Assembly (NCBI RefSeq): GCF_001999945.1
Contig: NZ_CP019650.1
Location: 496,001 to 560,000, forward strand
DNA from: Microbulbifer agarilyticus
Lineage (GTDB): Bacteria > Pseudomonadota > Gammaproteobacteria > Pseudomonadales > Cellvibrionaceae
Length of the DNA stretch: 64,000 nucleotides
Reading direction: 5' to 3'
The notes beneath the pieces are model-generated. The model had not been told where the DNA came from. It made no database searches and saw only the letters and a list, made by a program, of their open reading frames with translations. A program made the position numbers and the translations under genes. Within the stretch, counting starts at the first letter, position 1, and each line of letters opens with the position of its first letter. This document shows, in pieces, positions 18,469 through 28,539 of this stretch.

Positions 18469-19950
18469 ATGACCCCCAGCGAATATACCCAGCTTGCGTC
18501 TGCAGGATACAACCGCATACCGCTCGTACGCCGCGTGCTGGCCGATATCGAAACCCCGCTCACCACCTATATGAAACTCGCTGCCCGCGATGGCGGCCGC
18601 TACAGCTACTTGTTGGAGTCCGTACAGGGCGGGGAAAAGTGGGGCCGCTACTCCATTATCGGCCTGCCGGCGCGCACGGTACTGAAAGTGACCGGTCACG
18701 AGTTAACGGTCGAGCGTGATCGCAAAGTGATTGAGCAAAAGCAGGTTGATGACCCGCTGGCGTTCGTCGAAGAGTTCCGCGGCCGCTATAAAGTGCCGGA
18801 AATCGACGGGCTGCCGCGCTTCAATGGCGGCTTGGTGGGTTACTTCGGCTATGACGTTGTGCGCTATATCGAGCCGAAACTCGCCGACAGCTGCCCGCCG
18901 GACACCCTGGGCAACCCGGATATCCTGCTGATGGTGAGCGACGAACTGGTGGTGTTCGACAACCTGGCCGGTGCGGTGCTGTTTATCGTGCATGCCGACC
19001 CGCAACAGGAAAATGCTTTCGAGTCCGCCCAGCGTCGCCTGGATGAGCTGGTCGGCCAGCTGTCCCAGCCCCTCGACAGTGTCGAGCCGCTCGGGATTGA
19101 CGGGGAGCACACCGCCGAAGACACCTTCGTCTCCCATTTCGGTGAAGATGCCTTCAAGCAGGGCGTACACAAGGTGAAAGACTACATCCTCGCCGGCGAT
19201 GTCATGCAGGTAGTGCCGTCTCAGCGCCTGTCCGCGCCGTTTACCGTACCGCCGTTGAATCTTTACCGCGCCTTGCGCAGCCTGAACCCCTCCCCATATA
19301 TGTATTTCCTCGACCTGGGTGATCACCAGGTGGTGGGCTCCAGCCCGGAAATCCTGGTGCATTTGGAGGATGGGGACATGACCGTGCGCCCGATTGCCGG
19401 TACCCGCCGCCGCGGTGCCACCGAAGAGCAAGATCTGGCGCTGGAACAGGATTTACTGGCGGACCCGAAAGAAATCGCCGAACACCTGATGCTGATCGAC
19501 CTCGGCCGCAATGATGTCGGGCGGGTTGCGCAGACCGGCACCGTGCAGGTAACGGAAAAGATGGTGGTAGAGCGTTACTCCCACGTGATGCACATCGTGT
19601 CGAATGTGACCGGCAAGATTAAGCCGGGGCTCAATGCCATCGATGCCCTGCGTGCGGCGCACCCGGCGGGCACGCTTTCCGGTGCGCCCAAGATCCGAGC
19701 TATGGAAATTATTGACGAGCTGGAGCCAGAAAAACGCGGCGTTTATGGCGGTGCTGTGGGCTACCTGGCGTGGAACGGCAATATGGATACCGCCATCGCG
19801 ATCCGCACCGCGGTGATCAAGGATGGAAAAGTATTTGTACAGGCTGGCGCCGGTCTGGTGGCGGACTCCGATCCGCAGTCTGAGTGGGATGAGACCATGA
19901 ACAAGGCGCGAGCACTATTCCGCGCCGTGGCCATCGCTACCGGTGAATAA
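18469..19950 (+). CDS. trpE: Anthranilate synthase component I
   Basis: The 493-residue enzyme converts chorismate plus ammonia, supplied by TrpG, to anthranilate, the first step of tryptophan synthesis. The N-terminal domain has the LLES motif (48-51) associated with Trp feedback binding and NPSPYMYFL; the C-terminal chorismate-binding domain has [29 protein letters not shown] and [10 protein letters not shown]. The last motifs favour TrpE over PabB. It heads the trp genes but is separated from trpG by the ion-channel gene. Confidence 0.96.
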   Translation: MTPSEYTQLASAGYNRIPLVRRVLADIETPLTTYMKLAARDGGRYSYLLESVQGGEKWGRYSIIGLPARTVLKVTGHELTVERDRKVIEQKQVDDPLAFVEEFRGRYKVPEIDGLPRFNGGLVGYFGYDVVRYIEPKLADSCPPDTLGNPDILLMVSDELVVFDNLAGAVLFIVHADPQQENAFESAQRRLDELVGQLSQPLDSVEPLGIDGEHTAEDTFVSHFGEDAFKQGVHKVKDYILAGDVMQVVPSQRLSAPFTVPPLNLYRALRSLNPSPYMYFLDLGDHQVVGSSPEILVHLEDGDMTVRPIAGTRRRGATEEQDLALEQDLLADPKEIAEHLMLIDLGRNDVGRVAQTGTVQVTEKMVVERYSHVMHIVSNVTGKIKPGLNAIDALRAAHPAGTLSGAPKIRAMEIIDELEPEKRGVYGGAVGYLAWNGNMDTAIAIRTAVIKDGKVFVQAGAGLVADSDPQSEWDETMNKARALFRAVAIATGE

Positions 19951-19998
19951 CCCAATCGTATTGAGAAACGTATTGCGACATTGGAAGACGTATTACCG

Positions 19999-20853
19999 AT
20001 GAGTGAAATATCAGTACAACAGAAGCGCGGTTTTGCCGAGAGCTGCCGTCGCCTCGTAGAAGCGCCAATTTTTAATCAGGTGATTATTGGCCTGATTATG
20101 GTCAATGCGGTTGCCGTGGGTCTGGAAACCTCCACCTGGGTGGTCGAGCGTTTCAACGGCATGCTGCAGGGTGTGAACCAGCTGATCCTGCTGTCGTTTA
20201 TGGTGGAAGCGGCAATCAAGATTGCCGCCGAAGGTCGTCGTCCGTGGCGTTATTTTGCCAACGGTTGGAACTGCTTTGATTTCTCCATCATCGTGCTCAG
20301 CCTGATTCCGGCGGCAGGCCCCATGGCCACGCTAGCGCGTCTGGTGCGGGTGTTGCGGGTCTTGCGTTTGGTATCCGCTTTCCCGGAGCTGCGCTTGCTG
20401 GTGGATACACTGCTGCGCAGCCTGCCCAGCATGTTCCATATCAGTCTGTTGATGGGCATTATTTTTTACATTTACGGTGTGGCTGGTTATTTCCTGTTTC
20501 ATGAAATTGACCCCACCCACTGGCGTACACTGCCCATCGCACTGTTGAGCCTGTTCCGGATCGTCACCTTTGAGGACTGGACGGACATTATGTACACCGC
20601 AATGGATGCCATGCCCTACGCCTGGATCTATTTCATCAGCTTCGTGGTGATGGGCGCGTTTGTGATGATCAACCTGTTTATCGGGGTGGTGCTGAACAAC
20701 TTGGAAGAGGCCAAGCTGCGCCGTTTGGACGAGCTTTCCATGCCACCGAGCCAGACCGAAATTTTGCGCGAACTGCGTGCCACTCAGGAATCCCTTGCCC
20801 GCTTGCAGAAGCGGCTGGGCGAGGCGGCACAGGATAAAGGAACCGAATCATGA
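19999..20853 (+). CDS. Voltage-gated cation channel (BacNav/CavAb-like, PF00520)
   Basis: The 284-residue protein has the six-helix layout of prokaryotic one-domain voltage-gated channels: S1-S3, an S4 with arginines at 114, 117, 120 and 123 spaced every third residue, S5, a pore loop and S6. The filter reads TFEDWTD (190-196), aligning with TLESWSM of NavAb and TLDDWSD of the engineered calcium channel CavAb. A predicted C-terminal coiled coil (about 235-275) would support tetramerisation. The ATG at 19999 has GGAAG upstream; an in-frame TTG at 19981 is possible. It overlaps trpG by four bases (ATGA), so it is co-translated with a tryptophan biosynthesis gene to which it has no obvious link. 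Confidence 0.88.
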   Translation: MSEISVQQKRGFAESCRRLVEAPIFNQVIIGLIMVNAVAVGLETSTWVVERFNGMLQGVNQLILLSFMVEAAIKIAAEGRRPWRYFANGWNCFDFSIIVLSLIPAAGPMATLARLVRVLRVLRLVSAFPELRLLVDTLLRSLPSMFHISLLMGIIFYIYGVAGYFLFHEIDPTHWRTLPIALLSLFRIVTFEDWTDIMYTAMDAMPYAWIYFISFVVMGAFVMINLFIGVVLNNLEEAKLRRLDELSMPPSQTEILRELRATQESLARLQKRLGEAAQDKGTES

Positions 20854-21428
20854 TCCTGATGATCGATAACTACGATTCATTCACGTTCAATATTGTGCAG
20901 TACTTGGCGGAGCTGGGTGCGGATGTGGTGGTGAAGCGCAATGACGAGATCAGCGTTGCCGATATTGAGCAGCTGAACCCGGAAAAAATTGTGATTTCCC
21001 CGGGACCCTGTACGCCGAACGAGGCCGGTATCTCCATGGATACCATTCGCGCTTATACGGGCAAGTTGCCGATTCTCGGCATTTGCCTCGGTCACCAGAG
21101 TATTGGTCAGGTGTTCGGTGGGCGTGTGGTGCGTGCCGGTGAAGTGATGCACGGCAAGACGTCGCCGATTATCCACAACAACCTGGGGGTGTTTAACGGC
21201 CTGTCGAACCCGTTTGAGGCGACTCGTTATCACTCGTTGGTGGTGGAGAAGGGCAGTTTGCCGGACTGTCTTGAGGTTACTGCGTGGACCGAGACCGAAG
21301 ATGGCGAGATGGATGAAATTATGGGGCTGCGCCATCGCGAGCTGCCGATCGAGGGGGTGCAGTTCCACCCGGAATCGATTTTGACTCAGCACGGGCACGA
21401 TATGCTGAGGAATTTTTTGGAGTCTTGA
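20850..21428 (+). CDS. trpG: Anthranilate synthase component II (glutamine amidotransferase)
   Basis: The 192-residue class I amidotransferase releases ammonia from glutamine for TrpE and, in many gammaproteobacteria, for PabB. The nucleophile Cys79 lies in [10 protein letters not shown], and HPESIL near the C-terminus supplies the His/Glu of the triad; MIDNYDSFT at the N-terminus is typical. The start overlaps the upstream channel gene (ATGA). No separate pabA is visible here, so dual use is possible. Confidence 0.95.
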   Translation: MILMIDNYDSFTFNIVQYLAELGADVVVKRNDEISVADIEQLNPEKIVISPGPCTPNEAGISMDTIRAYTGKLPILGICLGHQSIGQVFGGRVVRAGEVMHGKTSPIIHNNLGVFNGLSNPFEATRYHSLVVEKGSLPDCLEVTAWTETEDGEMDEIMGLRHRELPIEGVQFHPESILTQHGHDMLRNFLES

Positions 21429-21464
21429 GGTATTGGGTTGGCACCTCGTAGGTGAGCTGGTGGC

Positions 21465-21590
21465 GGCGCTGCTACCGGGATCGCGTTTGCGAGACACGAA
21501 CTAGGCGCCCCCCCGTGAACCCATCCATGGGGCTCTTCTAAAACATCCCTGTTTTAGAAGGTCTCGCAAAGGAATACCGGTATCAGCGCC
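21465..21590. repeat. Structured intergenic element C (nested inverted repeat, inverted orientation)
   Basis: Outer arms 21465-21495 and 21561-21590 pair through two blocks, GGCGCTGNTACCGG (one mismatch) and TTTGCGAGAC (perfect). The inner 10-bp hairpin (CTTCTAAAAC 21535-21544 with GTTTTAGAAG 21551-21560) has loop ATCCCT, the complement of the element B loop. The core, read on the minus strand, is CATGGATGGGTTCAC at 21529-21515. It sits between trpG and trpD. Confidence 0.75.
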
Positions 21591-21654
21591 TTCGCTTTGA
21601 ATACTGGAAGTGTAACGACCCTCGGGAACTCATTACTTAGGGAAGGGGAAAATA

Positions 21655-22689
21655 ATGAATATCCAGCAGGCCATTGCCAAATTGGTGGAAGGCGAACATC
21701 TCACCCGCGAAGAGATGCGTGGGGCCATGGGGCAAATCATGCGCGGCGAAGCGGAAGATGCGCAGATCGGTGCGTTTCTGGTAGCCCTGCGTATGGCGGG
21801 AGAAACCGTCGACGAGATTACCGGCGCGGTGGAAGTGATGCGTGAGCTGGCCACCAAGGTCGAGCTCGACCCTACTCATGCAGTCGACATTGTGGGTACC
21901 GGTGGTGACGGGGCAAACCTGTTCAACGTCTCCAGTGCGTCCAGCTTTGTTGCAGCCGCTGCCGGCGCACGGGTGGCCAAGCATGGCAACCGTTCGGTTT
22001 CCTCGTCCTCCGGTTCTGCCGATCTGCTGGAAAAGGCGGGTATCTATTTGCCGCTAACCCCGGAGCAGGTGGCGCGCTGCGTGGATGGTGTTGGTGTGGG
22101 CTTTATGTTCGCGCCGAGCTATCACAGTGCCATGCGTCACGCGATTGGACCGCGCAAGGCGCTGGGCCTGCGCACTATTTTCAACCTGCTGGGGCCGCTG
22201 ACCAATCCGGCCGGCGTAAAGCGCCAGGTAATCGGTGTGTTTGACCCACACTACTGCCGCATGCTCGCGGAAGTGTTGCAAACGCTGGGTTCCGAGCATG
22301 TACTCGTATTGCACAGCGACGATGGGCTGGATGAAGTGAGCCTCGCTGCCGAGACCCGCGGTTGGGAATTAAAAGATGGTGAGCTAACCGAAATCGTCAT
22401 CAAGCCCGCAGATTTTGATATCGAACCGAGAGCCATGGATGATCTGTGCGTCGATGGCTCCGAGGCCTCCCTCGCACTGATTCGCGATGCCTTGGGCAAG
22501 CGCGAAACACCTGCGGGCAACAAGGCTGCAGATATTATTGCCCTCAACGCCGGCATGGCTATTTACGTTAGTGGTGTAGCGGCGAGCCCCGCGGAAGGGG
22601 TGAGCATGGCGCAGGACGCGATTTATAGCGGACTGGCCGGGGAGAAAATTAACGAGCTGGCTGCCTTTACCAGCGCATTCAAAGAGTGA
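21655..22689 (+). CDS. trpD: Anthranilate phosphoribosyltransferase
   Basis: The 344-residue enzyme attaches phosphoribosyl to anthranilate, the second step of tryptophan synthesis. It shows the PRPP-binding VGTGGDG motif, the KHGNRSVSS segment and the C-terminal NAGMAIYV. Length is normal for a monofunctional TrpD. A GGAAGGGG site precedes the ATG. It is followed after four bases by trpC. Confidence 0.96.
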   Translation: MNIQQAIAKLVEGEHLTREEMRGAMGQIMRGEAEDAQIGAFLVALRMAGETVDEITGAVEVMRELATKVELDPTHAVDIVGTGGDGANLFNVSSASSFVAAAAGARVAKHGNRSVSSSSGSADLLEKAGIYLPLTPEQVARCVDGVGVGFMFAPSYHSAMRHAIGPRKALGLRTIFNLLGPLTNPAGVKRQVIGVFDPHYCRMLAEVLQTLGSEHVLVLHSDDGLDEVSLAAETRGWELKDGELTEIVIKPADFDIEPRAMDDLCVDGSEASLALIRDALGKRETPAGNKAADIIALNAGMAIYVSGVAASPAEGVSMAQDAIYSGLAGEKINELAAFTSAFKE

Positions 22690-22693
22690 AGTC

Positions 22694-23488
22694 ATGAGTA
22701 CGCCAACAATTCTGAAGACCATTGTCGAGCGCAAGTGGGAAGAAGTCGCCGAGCGCAAGAAGCTGGTTAGCCAGGATGAAATGCAGCAGCGTGCGTTGCA
22801 GCAGCCGCCCTGTCGCGGTTTTGTGAAGGCGATTGAAGCCAAGCGCAATGCCGGTGAGGCAGCGGTGATTGCGGAGATTAAAAAGGCTTCGCCGAGCAAG
22901 GGCGTTATTCGCGAAGATTTTATTCCCGCGGAGATTGCCACCAGCTATGAAAAGGGTGGTGCAGCCTGTTTGTCGGTGCTTACCGATGTGGACTTTTTCC
23001 AGGGGGCGGATGAATACCTGCTGCAGGCTCGCAGTGCGGTACGTCTGCCGGTTATCCGTAAAGATTTTATTGTCGACCCTTATCAGGTGTATGAGGCCCG
23101 CGCCATGGGTGCCGACTGCATCCTGCTAATTGCCGCCTGCCTGGATGATGCACAGCTCACCAGCCTGAATGATCTTGCGCAGGAGTTGGGTCTGGATGTG
23201 CTAGTGGAAGTGCATGATCGCGAGGAGCTGGAACGCGCACTAAAACTGCCGAACCGACTAATCGGGATCAACAATCGCAACCTGCACACCTTTGATGTGC
23301 AGTTGGAAACTACCTTCAGCCTGCTGAGCATGATCCCGGACGACCGCATCGTGGTCACCGAAAGTGGTATCCACACCACCGATGATGTGGCCGCTATGCG
23401 TGGCCACAATGTAGACACCTTCCTGGTGGGCGAAGCGTTTATGCGCGAGGAAGAGCCCGGCCGTCGCCTGATGGAACTGTTTAACTAA
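22694..23488 (+). CDS. trpC: Indole-3-glycerol-phosphate synthase
   Basis: The 264-residue TIM-barrel enzyme forms indole-3-glycerol phosphate from CdRP. It shows [11 protein letters not shown] with the catalytic Lys/Ser region, [31 protein letters not shown] and VTESGI. It is monofunctional, with no fused TrpF domain. It ends only 24 bases from the convergent sulfotransferase gene; trpF and trpAB are not in the window. Confidence 0.96.
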   Translation: MSTPTILKTIVERKWEEVAERKKLVSQDEMQQRALQQPPCRGFVKAIEAKRNAGEAAVIAEIKKASPSKGVIREDFIPAEIATSYEKGGAACLSVLTDVDFFQGADEYLLQARSAVRLPVIRKDFIVDPYQVYEARAMGADCILLIAACLDDAQLTSLNDLAQELGLDVLVEVHDREELERALKLPNRLIGINNRNLHTFDVQLETTFSLLSMIPDDRIVVTESGIHTTDDVAAMRGHNVDTFLVGEAFMREEEPGRRLMELFN

Positions 23489-23512
23489 GAGTTAGCCTGG
23501 CGGTCTCATGTC

Positions 23513-25096
23513 TTAAATCAGCCCGGCCTCGGCAAAGATTTCCGCGGCCGGCTGTAACTCCTTCTCATACTTGCGCCAGCGTTCCACTGCACTGCGGTAA
23601 ATAGGCTGGCGTACCTGCACACTGCTGGCCGTAGATACGGCGGCATCTGAACGATAAAACTCGAGACACTCTGCTTCCCACGGTAAATCCAAATATTGCG
23701 TCAGCGAGCGCGCTTCCTGCTCCGGTTTTTCGGTGAGCTTTTCGTAATTCAGCGTATAGATTCTGTCCCCGAACAGGCTGCTCCAGTGCGCCATCAAATC
23801 TTTATAGGCGCAGATATAGCGTGCCGTATCGGTAAGGCTGTAGTGATAGTGGTAGTAGCGGAAGTTGAAAGAAAACAGTTGGCGGTAATTGCTCAGGCAT
23901 ATATCCAGTGGGTTTCGCTCGAGCACCACGATTTTTGCCTTGGGCAGGCTGCGCAGGATAAATCCCAGATAAAGGAAATTCATCGGTAGCTTGTCGATCA
24001 GGCGCGTGGCGGTTTTACCACGCTCGCTACAGCGTGCTACATAATTCCTGCCAATAGATTTTGCGTCCGCGGCGAGTGCCCCGGTGATTACCTCGGGATC
24101 CAGGGTTTGCGCCGAGCTGTTTTGTGAGTGGTGCTTGATTGCCAGCGGAAACTCGTGCAGCTCGCCGAGCGTTTCGATCTGCGAATGGCTCGCGAGAATA
24201 CGCTCTACCAGTGTTGTGCCGGAGCGGGGCATACCCAGAATAAACAGGCAGTTTTCCCCAAGGTTTGCGCTCGTACTCTCTGATACGGGCGAGTCACCGG
24301 GAAACGCAGATTTAATTGCCTCAAACAGCTCTGCGTCCTGGGAAAAATCGTAGCCAATTTTCTGCCGGTAGCGTGTTTTCGCCTGAACGAGGTAGCGGAA
24401 TGACTGGGTGTAATCACCGGCGCGCTCCAGATCCCGTGCCAACGCGTGGCTCAGGTAAAGCTGGTCTTCAGCGGCAAGGCCGGGCTGGGCTAACAGCTTG
24501 TTAAGCTCGCTATTCGTTACGGTCTGAGTTTCATTTTTTCCCAGCTCGGACAGAGCCCAGTGCGCGCGACTGAAGCCTGGCTGTAGTGTGATTGCCGCCT
24601 CATAAGCGGCGCGGGCCGCTTCTTGGTTGCCAAGGAACTGCTCGGCAGATGCCAGGTTAAACTGGAACTGGGCATTGTTTGGAGCGAGTGCCACGGCATG
24701 TCGCAGTGGGGTCACCGCTTTCTCGTGTTCATCAAACTTGGCATACACTACGCCGAGGGTGTCGAGAATCAGCGCGCGCTCGGGGCTTTCTGCCATAGCG
24801 GCGTCCGCCGCCTGAATCGCTTTGGCATATAGGTTCAGCTGCGCAAAGTAGCGGGCCTTCTGACTTAAATACTCTGCATTGTGCGGCGCCGTTGCCAGCG
24901 CACGCTCGATCATTTCCAGCGCCTTGTTGACCTGCCCGGCCGCAGCGGCCGCAATACTGATCAGAAACCAGGCGTCGCCGTGCGCTGGGTCCAGCTGCAA
25001 AATCTGTCGGCAGCACTGGTGCAGCGTGCGCATATCGCCCCGGTTAAGGGCCTGTTCGGCGGCAGCGTGGAGTTGTGGAATCGAGGGTTTTTGCAT
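23513..25096 (-). CDS. TPR-repeat sulfotransferase family protein
   Basis: The 527-residue protein has a TPR array over about residues 1-245 and a C-terminal sulfotransferase domain whose PAPS-binding loop is FILGMPRSGTT (285-295). VVLERNPLDICLSNYRQ is the second (3'-phosphate) binding motif. It has no signal peptide, so it probably acts in the cytoplasm; the acceptor is unknown. I use the ATG at 25096; an in-frame TTG lies nine bases upstream. It follows a TonB receptor gene on the same strand, a pairing that suggests a related role, but this is inference. A terminator at 25111-25148 separates them. Confidence 0.87.
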   Translation of the reverse strand: MQKPSIPQLHAAAEQALNRGDMRTLHQCCRQILQLDPAHGDAWFLISIAAAAAGQVNKALEMIERALATAPHNAEYLSQKARYFAQLNLYAKAIQAADAAMAESPERALILDTLGVVYAKFDEHEKAVTPLRHAVALAPNNAQFQFNLASAEQFLGNQEAARAAYEAAITLQPGFSRAHWALSELGKNETQTVTNSELNKLLAQPGLAAEDQLYLSHALARDLERAGDYTQSFRYLVQAKTRYRQKIGYDFSQDAELFEAIKSAFPGDSPVSESTSANLGENCLFILGMPRSGTTLVERILASHSQIETLGELHEFPLAIKHHSQNSSAQTLDPEVITGALAADAKSIGRNYVARCSERGKTATRLIDKLPMNFLYLGFILRSLPKAKIVVLERNPLDICLSNYRQLFSFNFRYYHYHYSLTDTARYICAYKDLMAHWSSLFGDRIYTLNYEKLTEKPEQEARSLTQYLDLPWEAECLEFYRSDAAVSTASSVQVRQPIYRSAVERWRKYEKELQPAAEIFAEAGLI

Positions 25097-25110
25097 GGAT
25101 AGCAACCAAT

Positions 25111-25148
25111 AAAAAAGCCGGCCAGGATAGTGTATCGCAGGCCGGCTT
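25111..25148 (-). terminator. Intrinsic terminator after the TonB receptor gene
   Basis: Stem AAGCCGGCC (25115-25123) with GGCCGGCTT (25140-25148), 9 bp, followed on the minus strand by a T-run (25116-25111). It should end most transcription from the receptor before the sulfotransferase gene. Confidence 0.85.
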
Positions 25149-25176
25149 CCAGTGAAGTTCTGAAACTAAGTCAGCA

Positions 25177-27645
25177 TCAGAACTCGTAGGTGAAGCGAGC
25201 ACCGATGGTGCGCGGGGTACCTACGTACTGGCCGTAAGAGCGCTGGGTGAAGCCATTGCCCCACTCGATGCCCGGGCCATTGTTTTCGTCTTGCAGATTG
25301 CGACGGCTGGTGCGGGTACCGGTGATGTAGTACTTGTCCCACAGGTTGTCGGCGAATGCCTGAACGGTCCACTTGTCCAAACGCAGAGTTGCGGACATAT
25401 GGTGTACTGCGTAACCGGGGATCGCTTCACCACCGCGGTCGCCAGCCAGGATGTCGCCGCTGTCTTCGTCGATCATGTACAGCGGATCTTCCGGGCCACC
25501 CACCATGTTGTACACGTCACTGGCGAAGACCAGACCATAGTTCAGGTCGAGGTCGTAGCCGTTCAGTACAGTGGTGGTGTAGTTCAGATTCAGCGAGCCC
25601 TGGTGTTCCGCGTGTCCGGGCAGGCGTGCGCCGGCATAAACGTCGTATGGGCCAACCAGACCTGGAGCGTCTTCGGTCAGCTCTGCATCGGTATAGGCAT
25701 AGGTAAATGCCAGATCCAGATTGTCGCTAATCAACCAGCTACCCTGCAGCTCGAAGCCCTGGCTGACCGCGGCACTGCCGTTGCCGGTAATCGGCAGGGA
25801 GCCGTTGGTGGTGGTAGTGGCCACCTGCAGGTCGGTCCAGTCGATGTAATAGAGCGCGGTGCTCACAGACAGACGATCGCCAACCAGGCCTTTGTAGCCC
25901 ACTTCGTAGTTGTCGATTTTGTCCGGGTCGATCAGTACTTCGTCTGACAGCGCACACAGCTGCTGGTTGTCGCTGGCAATCTGCTCGGCGGTACATTCGG
26001 GTACGGAGTTAACGCCACCATTGCGGTAGCCCTGCGAGTAGGTGAAATACACCATACCGTTGGCAGTGGCATCCCAGGCGACGTTGAACTTGAACAGGTC
26101 GCCCTCGTCTTCGCCCTGGTTTCTGCCCAGGTCTACGTTGATTGCGTCCTGGGGTTCGCCGAGGAATACAGTTTCAAACAGCGGCAGGCCGAAGCCGCCG
26201 GTAATATCGGTTTCAAACTTGTAGCGACGATAGCCACCGGTAACTGACAGGGTGTCGGTAATGTCGTAGGTCAGCTCACCGTAGAACGCGGATTCTTTTT
26301 CGTCGATGTCGGTCAGCTGGATGTATTCCAGGTTGTCCGGACGCAGCTGCACACCGCCCCAGTTGTCCACAACGAACTGGTCGAAGAAGGGGGTGAATTC
26401 TTCACTGATCGCGTCGGATTGGTATTCGTTCTGGAAGTAGCCGGCTACCCACTTGAACGGGCCTTCGTGCTGAGAAGACATACGCAGTTCGAAGGTGTCG
26501 GCCTTATCCTTCACTTCCTCACGGGTATAGGCGGAGAAAGAGGGGAAGGAGTCATAGCCGTAGTCCAGGTCCAGCAACAGGTCGGTCTGGTCACGCTGGC
26601 CCAGCTCATCGTATTCCGACTGGCCGTAAACCATAGTGGCCTGGGCGAAGCCCAGATCGCCGATCAGCTCGATACTGGTGAGCTTGTTGGTGTAGTGGTT
26701 AGGCTCTTCGTAGCGCATACCGGATTCGTAAGGACCGGTATTGAAGGAAAGCTGGTGAGCCAGCTGGCGACCTTCCGCCTTGGTGTCCTGGTAGTAGTGC
26801 CACAGGTTGGCTTCCAGCCAGTCGGTGGCCAGCCAGCGCACGTTGATACGGCCAGATTTGGTGTCTTCACCGTTGGCATCTTTTACCTGGCGCAGGTTCG
26901 CGGCAACGTCATCGGGGTTGCTGAAGTCCGGGTCGGGGTTAGATACACCAGATTCACGCACGACGTAGTTGTAGTCGATAAACCCGGGATCCTGGATGCT
27001 GTCCGCGTTTACGCGCACGGCCAGGTTATCGGTGATCGCAAAGTTCAGGGTCGCACCGTATTCAGAGCCGAGGCCGGAGCTCTGGGCGTTGCTGCTGGCA
27101 CTGCTGCGCACGGTAGCGGTGAACTCAGAAGGGTCCGCTTTAGCGGGAATATAGCGGATAGCGCCACCCATGGTGCCCTGGCCATACAAGGTGCCCTGGG
27201 GACCGATCAATACTTCCACACGCTCCAGGTCGATGGGCTTCAGGTCTACCTGCAAGGGGATGTCGCCGAGGTAAGTGGCAACGGTGCTGCTGCTGAAGCC
27301 CGGGCCGAGACCGCCGGTGTTCAGGCCGCGCACCAGAATGTCTGGGCTCTCGTCCCGCGGGCCGCGATCGACGACTGTCAGGCCGGGGGTGTAGTAGGCA
27401 ATCTTGGCGATGCTGTCGAGGCGCAGGTCCTCGATCTTCTCGCCACCCACCGCAGAAATATTGATGGGGATATCCATCACATTTTCTTCGCGGCGGGAGC
27501 CGGTTACCACCACTTCCTCGAACACGGGTTTGTTTTCAGTGTCCGTAGCCTGTGCGGAGGCAAGGTGCGGCATGGGTAGGGCGGCGCAGGAAATAGCCAG
27601 TGCCAGATGGGATTTTTTCAGCCCGAGATAGTTGTTGTGCTTCAA
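25177..27645 (-). CDS. TonB-dependent outer-membrane receptor
   Basis: The 822-residue protein has a signal peptide (cleavage near HLASA), a plug domain beginning with EEVVVTGSRREENVMDIP, and a 22-strand-type barrel ending in an aromatic residue (FTYEF). It belongs to the CirA-like/IleRS-type TonB receptor group with a GTLYGQGTMGGAIRYI plug motif. The substrate cannot be told from sequence; no TonB/ExbBD, Fur box or siderophore gene is adjacent, so a non-iron substrate is possible. It has its own terminator and is transcribed toward the sulfotransferase gene. Confidence 0.92.
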   Translation of the reverse strand: MKHNNYLGLKKSHLALAISCAALPMPHLASAQATDTENKPVFEEVVVTGSRREENVMDIPINISAVGGEKIEDLRLDSIAKIAYYTPGLTVVDRGPRDESPDILVRGLNTGGLGPGFSSSTVATYLGDIPLQVDLKPIDLERVEVLIGPQGTLYGQGTMGGAIRYIPAKADPSEFTATVRSSASSNAQSSGLGSEYGATLNFAITDNLAVRVNADSIQDPGFIDYNYVVRESGVSNPDPDFSNPDDVAANLRQVKDANGEDTKSGRINVRWLATDWLEANLWHYYQDTKAEGRQLAHQLSFNTGPYESGMRYEEPNHYTNKLTSIELIGDLGFAQATMVYGQSEYDELGQRDQTDLLLDLDYGYDSFPSFSAYTREEVKDKADTFELRMSSQHEGPFKWVAGYFQNEYQSDAISEEFTPFFDQFVVDNWGGVQLRPDNLEYIQLTDIDEKESAFYGELTYDITDTLSVTGGYRRYKFETDITGGFGLPLFETVFLGEPQDAINVDLGRNQGEDEGDLFKFNVAWDATANGMVYFTYSQGYRNGGVNSVPECTAEQIASDNQQLCALSDEVLIDPDKIDNYEVGYKGLVGDRLSVSTALYYIDWTDLQVATTTTNGSLPITGNGSAAVSQGFELQGSWLISDNLDLAFTYAYTDAELTEDAPGLVGPYDVYAGARLPGHAEHQGSLNLNYTTTVLNGYDLDLNYGLVFASDVYNMVGGPEDPLYMIDEDSGDILAGDRGGEAIPGYAVHHMSATLRLDKWTVQAFADNLWDKYYITGTRTSRRNLQDENNGPGIEWGNGFTQRSYGQYVGTPRTIGARFTYEF

Positions 27646-27843
27646 GTGGTTCCCCTAGAGCTTTTTGTTGTGTGTTATTTTGATTGCAACCAACGTACCA
27701 GCGTAAAGAAGCACTCACTGCTGAATTCTTGTAATTTGCGGAGTTTTATTTTGCTACTGCGGGAGGTTCTGGTGCGAAATGCCGAAACGGGTGCGTTGTG
27801 CGCACCCATTTGGTGCGCCGGTTTGGTTTTGGGGCGCGCTTTA

Positions 27844-27897
27844 AATTTCACCCACAAAAAAGCCGGGCGATTGCCCGGCTTTTTTGTGGGTGAAATT
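27844..27897 (-). terminator. Strong terminator downstream of crp
   Basis: A perfect 25-bp stem (27844-27868 with 27873-27897) with a 4-base loop contains a GCCGGGC core flanked by A6/T6. It lies seven bases after the crp stop and can act in either direction. Confidence 0.92.
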
Positions 27898-27903
27898 GGC
27901 AGC

Positions 27904-28539
27904 TTATCGAGTGCCGTACACCACCATGGTTTTACCTTTTACCGATACCAGCCCCTGTTCTTCCAGAGTCTTCAGTACCCGGCCAACCATCTCGCGGGAA
28001 CACCCCACGATACGGCCAATTTCCTGGCGAGTGATCTTGATCTGCATGCCTTCCGGGTGGGTCATCGCATCCGGCTCGTTACACAGGTCCAGCAGGGTGC
28101 GGGCTACGCGGCCGGTGACGTCGAGGAATGCCAGGTCGCCCACCTTGCGGGTGGTGTTGCGCAGGCGCAGTGCCATCTGGGTGGCCAGGTTGAACAGGAA
28201 CTCCGGATGCTGGCGGGTAAGCTCCTGGAATTTGGTGTAGGAGATTTCCGCTACTTCACACTCGGTCTTGGTGCGAACCCAGGCGCTGCGGGTGTCCTGG
28301 TCGAACAGGCCCATCTCGCCGAAGAAGTCGCCATCGTTCAGGTAGGCAACGATCATCTCGCGACCTTCGTCGTCTTCGATCAGAACGGTGACGGAACCAC
28401 GCATAATGAAGTACAGAGACTCACAGCGGTCGCCGGCGTAAATAATGGTGCTCTTGGCTGGGTAGCGGCGGCGGTGGCAATGGGCGAGAAAGTCTTCGAT
28501 GTTGCCACTAGTCAGAGTGTCTTCGGTAGAGACCGTCAC
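27904..28539 (-). CDS. crp: cAMP-activated global regulator (CRP/Vfr)
   Basis: The 211-residue protein has an N-terminal cyclic-nucleotide domain with the phosphate-binding cassette FFGEMGLF and [16 protein letters not shown], near-identical to E. coli CRP, and a C-terminal helix-turn-helix with the recognition segment [12 protein letters not shown]. Conservation of the cassette points to true cAMP binding, rather than an Fnr/Dnr-type regulator. The gene is divergent from yhfA, as in E. coli, and close to trpC, as vfr is in Pseudomonas. A weak CRP-like site lies at 28648-28663 upstream. Confidence 0.94.
   Translation of the reverse strand: MTVSTEDTLTSGNIEDFLAHCHRRRYPAKSTIIYAGDRCESLYFIMRGSVTVLIEDDEGREMIVAYLNDGDFFGEMGLFDQDTRSAWVRTKTECEVAEISYTKFQELTRQHPEFLFNLATQMALRLRNTTRKVGDLAFLDVTGRVARTLLDLCNEPDAMTHPEGMQIKITRQEIGRIVGCSREMVGRVLKTLEEQGLVSVKGKTMVVYGTR

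Noticed and set aside
18352..18471. 39-codon frame as a possible trp leader peptide
   Set aside because: No Trp codons and no attenuator-type alternative hairpins with a T-run.
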